A DNA stretch of 64,000 nt from Nephrocerus scutellatus (lineage: Eukaryota; Arthropoda; Insecta; Diptera; Pipunculidae): contig OX352766.1 of assembly GCA_947095585.1 (NCBI GenBank), positions 25,196,811-25,260,810 on the forward strand, in the 5' to 3' direction. Below the pieces are notes generated by a model. The model searched no databases, was not told where the DNA came from, and saw nothing but the letters and a program-made list of their open reading frames with translations. A program made the position numbers and the translations under genes. Of the stretch, positions 57,331 through 64,000 are shown in pieces (position 1 is the stretch's first letter; every line of letters begins with the position of its first letter).

Positions 57331-59300
57331 CAACTGTTCAAACCGATGCAGAAATGCTTCCCCTCCTCTGTATTGCAATCTTACAAATTATATTTGATAG
57401 TTTATTCCTTTAGGAAGACACAGGTGTAGGTCAATTTAGTGAGACATCTCTAGGAACTGCCCAATCCGCTTGACAGCGAACCTCCAAATTGGAGAATTTC
57501 ATGAAAATAGCAAATGTTCAAACCGATGCACAACTGCCTCCTCTCCTCTGTATTGTAATCTAACAAATTATATTCGATAGCTTATTCCTTTAGGAAGACA
57601 CAGGTGTAGGTCAATTTAGTGAGACATCTCTAGGAACTGCCCAATCCGCTTGACAGCGAACCTCCAAATTGGAGAATTTCATGAAAATAGCAACTGTTCA
57701 AACCGATGCAGAAATGCTTCCCCTCCTCTGTATTGCAATCTAACAAATTATATTCGATAGTTTATTCCTTTAGGAAGACACTGGTGTGGGTCAATTTAGT
57801 GAGACATCTATCTGAACTGGCCAATCCGCTTGACAGCGAACATTCAAATTGGAGAATTTCATGAAAATAGAAAATGTTCAAACCGATGAACAACTGCCTA
57901 ATTCCCTCTGCATTGTAATCTATTTAATTCTGTTCTATAGATTGTTCCTTTAGGAAGACACAAGTGTGGGTATATTTAGTGATACATCTCTCTGAACTGG
58001 CCAATCCGCTTGACAGCGAACCTCCAAATAGGAGAATTTCATGAAAATAGCAAATGTTCAAACCGATGCACAACTGCCTAATCCCCTCTCCAATGTAATT
58101 TAGTTAATTCTATTCTTTAGATTATTCCTTTAGGAAGACACAGGTGTGGGTTAATTTAGTGAGACATCTCTCTGAACTGGTCAATCCGCTTGACAGCGAA
58201 CCTCCAAATTGAAGAATTTCATGAAAATAGCAAATGTTCATACCGATGCACATATGCCTCCTCTCCTCTGTATTGTAATCTAACAAATTATGTTTGATAG
58301 CTTATTTTTTTAGGAAGACACAGGTGTGGGTCAATTTGATAAGACATCTCTCTGAACTGGCCAATCCGCTTGACAGCGAACCTCCAAATTAGAGAATTTC
58401 ATGAAAATAGCAAATGTTCAAACCGATGATCAACTGCCTAATCCCCTCTGCATTGTAATTTAGTTAATTCTGTTCTATAAATTGTTCCTTTAGGAAGACA
58501 CAAGTGTGGGTCAATTTAGTGAGACATCTCTCTGAACTGGCCAATCCGCTTGACAGCGAACCTCCAAATTGGAGAATTTCATGAAAATAGCAAATGTTCA
58601 AACCGATGCACAACTGCCTCCTCTCCTCTGTATTGTAATCTAACAAATTATATTCGATAGCTTATTCCTTTAGGAAGACACAGGTGTGGGTCAATTTGGT
58701 AACACATCTCTAGGAACTGGCCAATCCGCTTGACAGCGAACCTCCAAATTGGAGAATTTCATGAAAATAGCAACTGTTCAAACCGATGCAGAAATGCTTC
58801 CCCTCCTCTGTATTGCAATCTAACAAATTATATTCGATAGTTTATTCCTTTAGGAAGACACAGGTGTAGGTCAATTTAGTGAGACATCTCTAGGAGCTGC
58901 CCAATCCGCTTGACAGCGAACCTCCAAATTGGAGAATTTCATGAAAATAGCAAATGTTCAAACCTATGCACAACTGCCTCCTCTCCTCTGTATTGTAATC
59001 TAACAAATTATATTCGATAGCTTATTCCTTTAGGAAGACACAGGTGTAGGTCAATTTAGTGAGACATCTCTAGGAACTGCCCAATCCGCTTGACAGCGAA
59101 CCTCCAAATTGGAGAATTTCATGAAAATAGCAACTGTTCAAACCGATGCAGAAATGCTTCCCCTCCTCTGTATTGCAATCTAACAAATTATATTCGATAG
59201 TTTATTCCTTTAGGAAGACACTGGTGTAGGTCAATTTAGTGAGACATCTCTAGGAGCTCCCCAATCCGCTTGACAGCGAACCTCCAAATTGGAGAATTTC
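57331..59300 (+). repeat. 360-bp dimeric stretch, partly duplicated at 1,440 bp
   Basis: The variant CAACTGTTCAAACCGATGC with GCTTCCCCTCCTCTGTATTG occurs at 57331, 57691, 58771 and 59131, alternating with another subtype; 57331-57800 is repeated eight monomers (1,440 bp) later. A similar segment reappears at 63.8 kb. Confidence 0.7.
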
Positions 59301-60540
59301 ATGAAAATAGCAAATGTTCAAACCGATGCAGAACTGCTTCCTCTTCTGTATTGTAATCTAACAAATTATATTCGATAGCTTATTCCTTTAGGAAGACACA
59401 TGTGTGGGTATATTTAGTGAGACATCTCTCTGAACTGGCCAATCCGCTTGACAGCGAACCTCCAAATAGGAGGATTTCATGAAAATAGCAAATGTTCAAA
59501 CCGATGCACAACTGCCTAATCCCCTCTCCAATGTAATTTAGTTAATTCTGTTCTTTAGATTATTCCTTTAGGAAGACACAGGTGTGGGTTAATTTAGTGA
59601 GACATCTCTCTGAACTGGTCAATCCGCTTGACAGCGAACCTCCAAATTGGAGAATTTCATGAAAATAGCAAATGTTCAAACCGATGCACAACTGCCTCCT
59701 CTCCACGGTATTGTAATCTAGCAAATTATGTTTGATAGCTTATTCTTTTAGGAAGACACAGGTGTGGGTCAATTTGGTAAGACATCTCTCTGAACTGGCC
59801 AATCCGCTAGACAGCGAACCTCCAAATTAGAGTATTTCATGAAAATAGCAAATGTTCAAACCGATGCACAACTGCCTCCTCTCCTCTGTATTGTAATCTA
59901 ACAAATTATATTCGATAGCTTATTCCTTTAGGAAGACACAGGTGTAGGTCAATTTAGTGAGCCATCTCTATGAACTGGCCAATCCGCTTGACAGCGAACA
60001 TTCAAATTGGAGAATTTCATGAAAATAGAAAATGTTCAAACCGATGCACAACTGCCTAATTCCCTCTGCATTGTAATCTATTTAATTCTGTTCTATAGAT
60101 TGTTCCTTTCGGAAGACACAAGTGTGGGTCAATTTAGTGAGACATCTCTCTGAACTGGCCAATCCGCTTGACAGCGAACCTCCAAATTGGAGAATTTCAT
60201 GAAAATAGCAAATGTTCAAACCGATGCACAACTGCCTCCTCTCCTCTGTATTGTAATCTAACAAATTATATTCGATAGCTTATTTCTTTAGGAAGACATA
60301 GGTGTGGGTCAATTTGGTAACACAACTCTACGAACTGGCCAATCCGCTTGACAGCGAACCTCCAAATTGGAGAATTTCATGAAAATAGAAAATGTTCAAA
60401 CCGATGATCAACTGCCTAATCCCCTCTGCATTGTAATTTAGTTAATTCTGTTCTATAAATTGTTCCTTTAGGAAGACACAGGTGTGGGTTAATTTAGTGA
60501 GACATCTCTAGGAACTGGCCAATCCGCTTGAAAGCGAACC

Positions 60541-63440
60541 TCCAAATTGGAGAATTTCATGAAAATAGCAAATGTTCAAACCGATGCAGAAATGCTTCCT
60601 CTCCTCTGTATTGTAATCTAACATATTATATTCGATAGCTTATTCCTTTAGGAAGACACAGGTGTGGGTCAATTTAGTGAGACATCTCTCTGAACTGGCC
60701 AATCCGCTTGACAGCGAACCTCCAAATTGGAGAATTTCATGAAAATAGCAAATGTTCAAACCGATGCAGAAATGCTTCCTCTCCTCTGTATTGTAATCTA
60801 ACAAATTATATTCGATAGCTTATTCCTTTAGGAAGACACAGGTGTGGGTCAATTTAGTGAGACATCTCTAGGAACTGGCCAATCCGCTTGAAAGCGAACC
60901 TCCAAATTGGAGAATTTCATGAAAATAGCAAATGTTCAAACCGATGCAGAAATGCTTCCTCTCAACTGTATTGTAATCTAACAAATTATATTCGATAGCT
61001 TATTCCTTTAGGAAGACACAGGTGAGGGTCAATTTAGTGAGACATCTCTAGGAACTGGCCAATCCGCTTGAAAGCGAACCTCCAAATTGGAGAATTTCAT
61101 GAAAATAGCAAATGTTCAAACCGATGCAGAAATGCTTCCTCTCCTCTGTATTGTAATCTAACAAACTATATTCGATAGCTTATTCCTTTAGGAAGACACA
61201 GGTGTGGGTCAATTTAGTGAGACATCTCTCTGAACTGGCCAATCCGCTTGACAGCGAACCTCCAAGTTGGAGAATTTCATGAAAATAGCAAATGTTCAAA
61301 CCGATGCAGAAATGCTTCCTCTCCTCTGTATTGTAATCTAACAAATTATATTCGATAGCTTATTCCTTTAGGAAGACACAGGTGTGGGTCAATTTAGTGA
61401 GACATCTATAGGAACTGGCCAATCCGCTTGAAAGCGAACCTCCAAATTGGAGAATTTCATGAAAATAGCAAATGTTCAAACCGATGCAGAAATGCTTCCT
61501 CTCCTCTGTATTGTAATCTAACAAATTATATTCGATAGCTTATTTCTTTAGGAAGACATAGGTGTGGGTCAATTTGGTAACACATCTCTACGAACTGGCC
61601 AATCCGCTTGACAGCGAACCTCCAAATTGGAGAATTTCTTGAAAATAGCTAACGTTCAAACCGATGCAGAACTGCTTCCTCTTCTGTATTGTAATCTTAC
61701 AAACTATATTCGATAGCTTATTTCTTTAGGAAGACATAGGTGTGGGTCAATTTGGTAACAAATCTCTAGGAACTGGCCAATCCGCTTGACAGCGAACCTC
61801 CAAATTGGAGAATTTCTTGAAAATAGCTAATGTTCAAACCGATGCAGAACTGCTTCCTCTTCTGTATTGTAATCTAACAAACTATATTCGATAGCTTATT
61901 CCTTTAGGAAGACACATGTGTGGGTTAATTTAGTGAGACATCTCTCTGAACTGGCCAATCCGCTTGACAGCGAACCTTCAAATTGGAGAATTTCATGAAA
62001 ATAGCAAATGTTCAAACCGATGCACAACTGCCCTCTCTCCTCTGTATTGTAATCTAATAAATTATATTCGATAGCTTATTTCTTTAGGAAGACATAGGTG
62101 TGGGTCAATTTGGTAACACATCTCTAGGAACTGGCCAATCCGCTTGACAGCGAACCTCCAAATTGGAGAATTTCTTGAAAATAGCTAATGTTCAAACCGA
62201 TGCAGAACTGCTTCCTCTTCTGTATTGTAATCTAACAAACTATATTCGATAGCTTATTCCTTTAGGAAGACACATGTGTGGGTTAATTTAGTGAGACATC
62301 TCTAGGAACTGGCCAATCCGCTTGAAAGCGAACCTCCAAATTGGAGAATTTCATGAAAATAGCAAATGTTCAAACCGATGCAGAAATGCTTCCTCTCCTC
62401 TGTATTGTAATCTAACAAATTATATTCGATAGCTTATTCCTTTAGGAAGACACAGGTGTGGGTCAATTTAGTGAGACATCTCTCTGAACTGGCCAATCCG
62501 CTTGACAGCGAACATTCAAATTGGAGAATTTCATGAAAATAGAAAATGTTCAAACCGATGATCAACTGCCTAATCCCATCTGCATTGTAATTTAGTTAAT
62601 TCTGTTCTATAAATTGTTCCTTTAGGAAGACACAGGTGTGGGTTAATTTAGTGAGACATCTCTAGGAACTGGCCAATCCGCTTGAAAGCGAACCTCCAAA
62701 TTGGAGAATTTCATGAAAATAGCAAATGTTCAAACCGATGCAGAAATGCTTCCTCTCCTCTGTATTGTAATCTTATAAATTATATTCGATAGCTTATTCC
62801 TTTAGGAAGACACAGGTGTGGGTCAATTTAGTGAGACATCTCTCTGAACTGGCCAATCCGCTTGACAGCGAACCTCCAAATTGGAGAATTTCATGAAAAT
62901 AGCAAATGTTCAAACCGATGCAGAAATGCTTCCTCTCCTCTGTATTGTAATCTAACAAATTATATTCGATAGCTTATTCCTTTAGGAAGACACAGGTGTG
63001 GGTCAATTTAGTGAGACATCTCTAGGAACTGGCCAATCCGCTTGAAAGCGAACCTCCAAATTGGAGAATTTCATGAAAATAGCAAATGTTCAAACCGATG
63101 CAGAAATGCTTCCTCTCCTCTGTATTGTAATCTAACAAACTATATTCGATAGCTTATTCCTTTAGGAAGACACAGGTGTGGGTCAATTTAGTGAGACATC
63201 TCTCTGAACTGGCCAATCCGCTTGACAGCGAACCTCCAAATTGGAGAATTTCATGAAAATAGCAAATGTTCAAACCGATGCAGAAATGCTTCCTCTCCTC
63301 TGTATTGTAATCTAACAAATTATATTCGATAGCTTATTCCTTTAGGAAGACACAAGTGTGGGTCAATTTAGTGAGACATCTCTAGGAACTGGCCAATCCG
63401 CTTGAAAGCGAACCTCAAAATTGGAGAATTTCATGAAAAT
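60541..63440 (+). repeat. Homogeneous stretch with 360-bp dimers
   Basis: Near-identical monomers of the GATGCAGAAATGCTTCCTCT subtype, largely alternating between CTCTAGGAACTGG...CTTGAAAGC and CTCTCTGAACTGG...CTTGACAGC ends. The dimer is clearest at 62640-63440. The block near 60541 recurs near 62695. High uniformity suggests recent local amplification. Confidence 0.7.
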
Positions 63441-64000
63441 AGCAAATGTTCAAACCGATGCAGAAATGCTTCCTCTCCTCTGTATTGTAATCTAACAAAT
63501 TATATTCGATAGTTTATTCCTTTAGGAAGACACAGGTGTAGGTCAATTTAGTGAGACATCTCTAGGAACTGCCCAATCCGCTTGACAGCGAACCTCCAAA
63601 TTGGAGAATTTCATGAAAATAGCAAATGTTCAAACCGATGCACAACTGCCTCCTCTCCTCTGTATTGTAATCTAACAAATTATATTCGATAGCTTATTCC
63701 TTTAGGAAGACACAGGTGTAGGTCAATTTAGTGAGACATCTCTAGGAACTGCCCAATCCGCTTGACAGCGAACCTCCAAATTGGAGAATTTCATGAAAAT
63801 AGCAACTGTTCAAACCGATGCAGAAATGCTTCCCCTCCTCTGTATTGCAATCTAACAAATTATATTCGATAGTTTATTCCTTTAGGAAGACACTGGTGTG
63901 GGTCAATTTAGTGAGACATCTCTAGGAACTGGCCAATCCGCTTGACAGCGAACATTCAAATTGGAGAATTTCATGAAAATAGAAAATGTTCAAACCGATG
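63441..64000 (+). repeat. Satellite resembling 57.3-57.9 kb, cut by window end
   Basis: CAACTGTTCAAACC at 63803, GCTTCCCCTCC, CACTGGTGTGGG and the following CATTCAAATTGG monomer repeat the order seen at 57691-57900. Confidence 0.65.

Larger units (their letters stand above)
30221..64000 (+). repeat. Right satellite array, same ~180-bp monomer
   Basis: This continues the left array in the same orientation and in register: removing the retrotransposon and one copy of its 4-bp target duplication restores a normal monomer. It uses the same monomer subtypes as the left arm, with several distinct higher-order blocks, and runs past the end of the window. Nothing but satellite is seen in these 33.8 kb. 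Confidence 0.97.

Overview
This window is satellite DNA interrupted by one LTR retrotransposon. Bases 1-21230 and 30221-64000 are head-to-tail copies of a roughly 180-bp AT-rich monomer, about 300 copies, all in the same orientation. Bases 21231-30220 are a complete 8,990-bp Ty3/gypsy-type element lying on the minus strand. No host gene, rRNA, tRNA or CRISPR array is present. A long homogeneous satellite with higher-order repeats plus a gypsy element primed by tRNA-Lys points to an animal, most plausibly an insect or other arthropod, in centromeric or pericentromeric heterochromatin. The species cannot be read from the sequence.

Left array (1-21230): mixed monomers with short local duplications (1-5984); two tandem copies of a 2,940-bp higher-order unit (5985-11862); a nested 1,368-bp tandem duplication (10652-13387); a third and a truncated fourth 2,940-bp copy (13930-18872); then mixed monomers that include a 1.49-kb block copied from 13.0-14.5 kb. 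Right array (30221-64000): mixed monomers; four length variants of a related higher-order unit (34850-43170; intervals 2,292, 1,753 and 3,011 bp); a 1,972-bp tandem duplication (47675-51417); a 2,129-bp tandem duplication (53388-57330); and 360-bp dimeric stretches towards the right end (57.3-59.3 kb and 60.5-63.4 kb).

Retrotransposon, in its own right-to-left direction: 5' LTR (30220-29042), a primer binding site matching tRNA-Lys(UUU), a leader with three hairpin repeats, gag (28661-27636; SAP domain plus retrotransposon Gag fold, no zinc knuckle), pol in the -1 frame (27792-23266; zinc knuckles, protease, reverse transcriptase, RNase H, integrase with GPY/F motif, long tail), an A-rich 3' untranslated region without env, polypurine tract and 3' LTR (22409-21231). 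The two 1,179-bp LTRs look identical by eye, both reading frames are open, and a 4-bp AAGC target duplication cleanly splits one monomer, so the insertion is recent. It has the full set of parts for self-mobilisation: Gag packages the RNA, tRNA-Lys primes reverse transcription, and integrase inserts the copy.

The least expected signal is structural. In at least three separate places (two in the LTR, one in the leader) the element carries short tandem repeats whose units are hairpins with conserved loops or flanks and stems that differ by compensating changes. That pattern suggests selection for RNA or DNA structure rather than for sequence.
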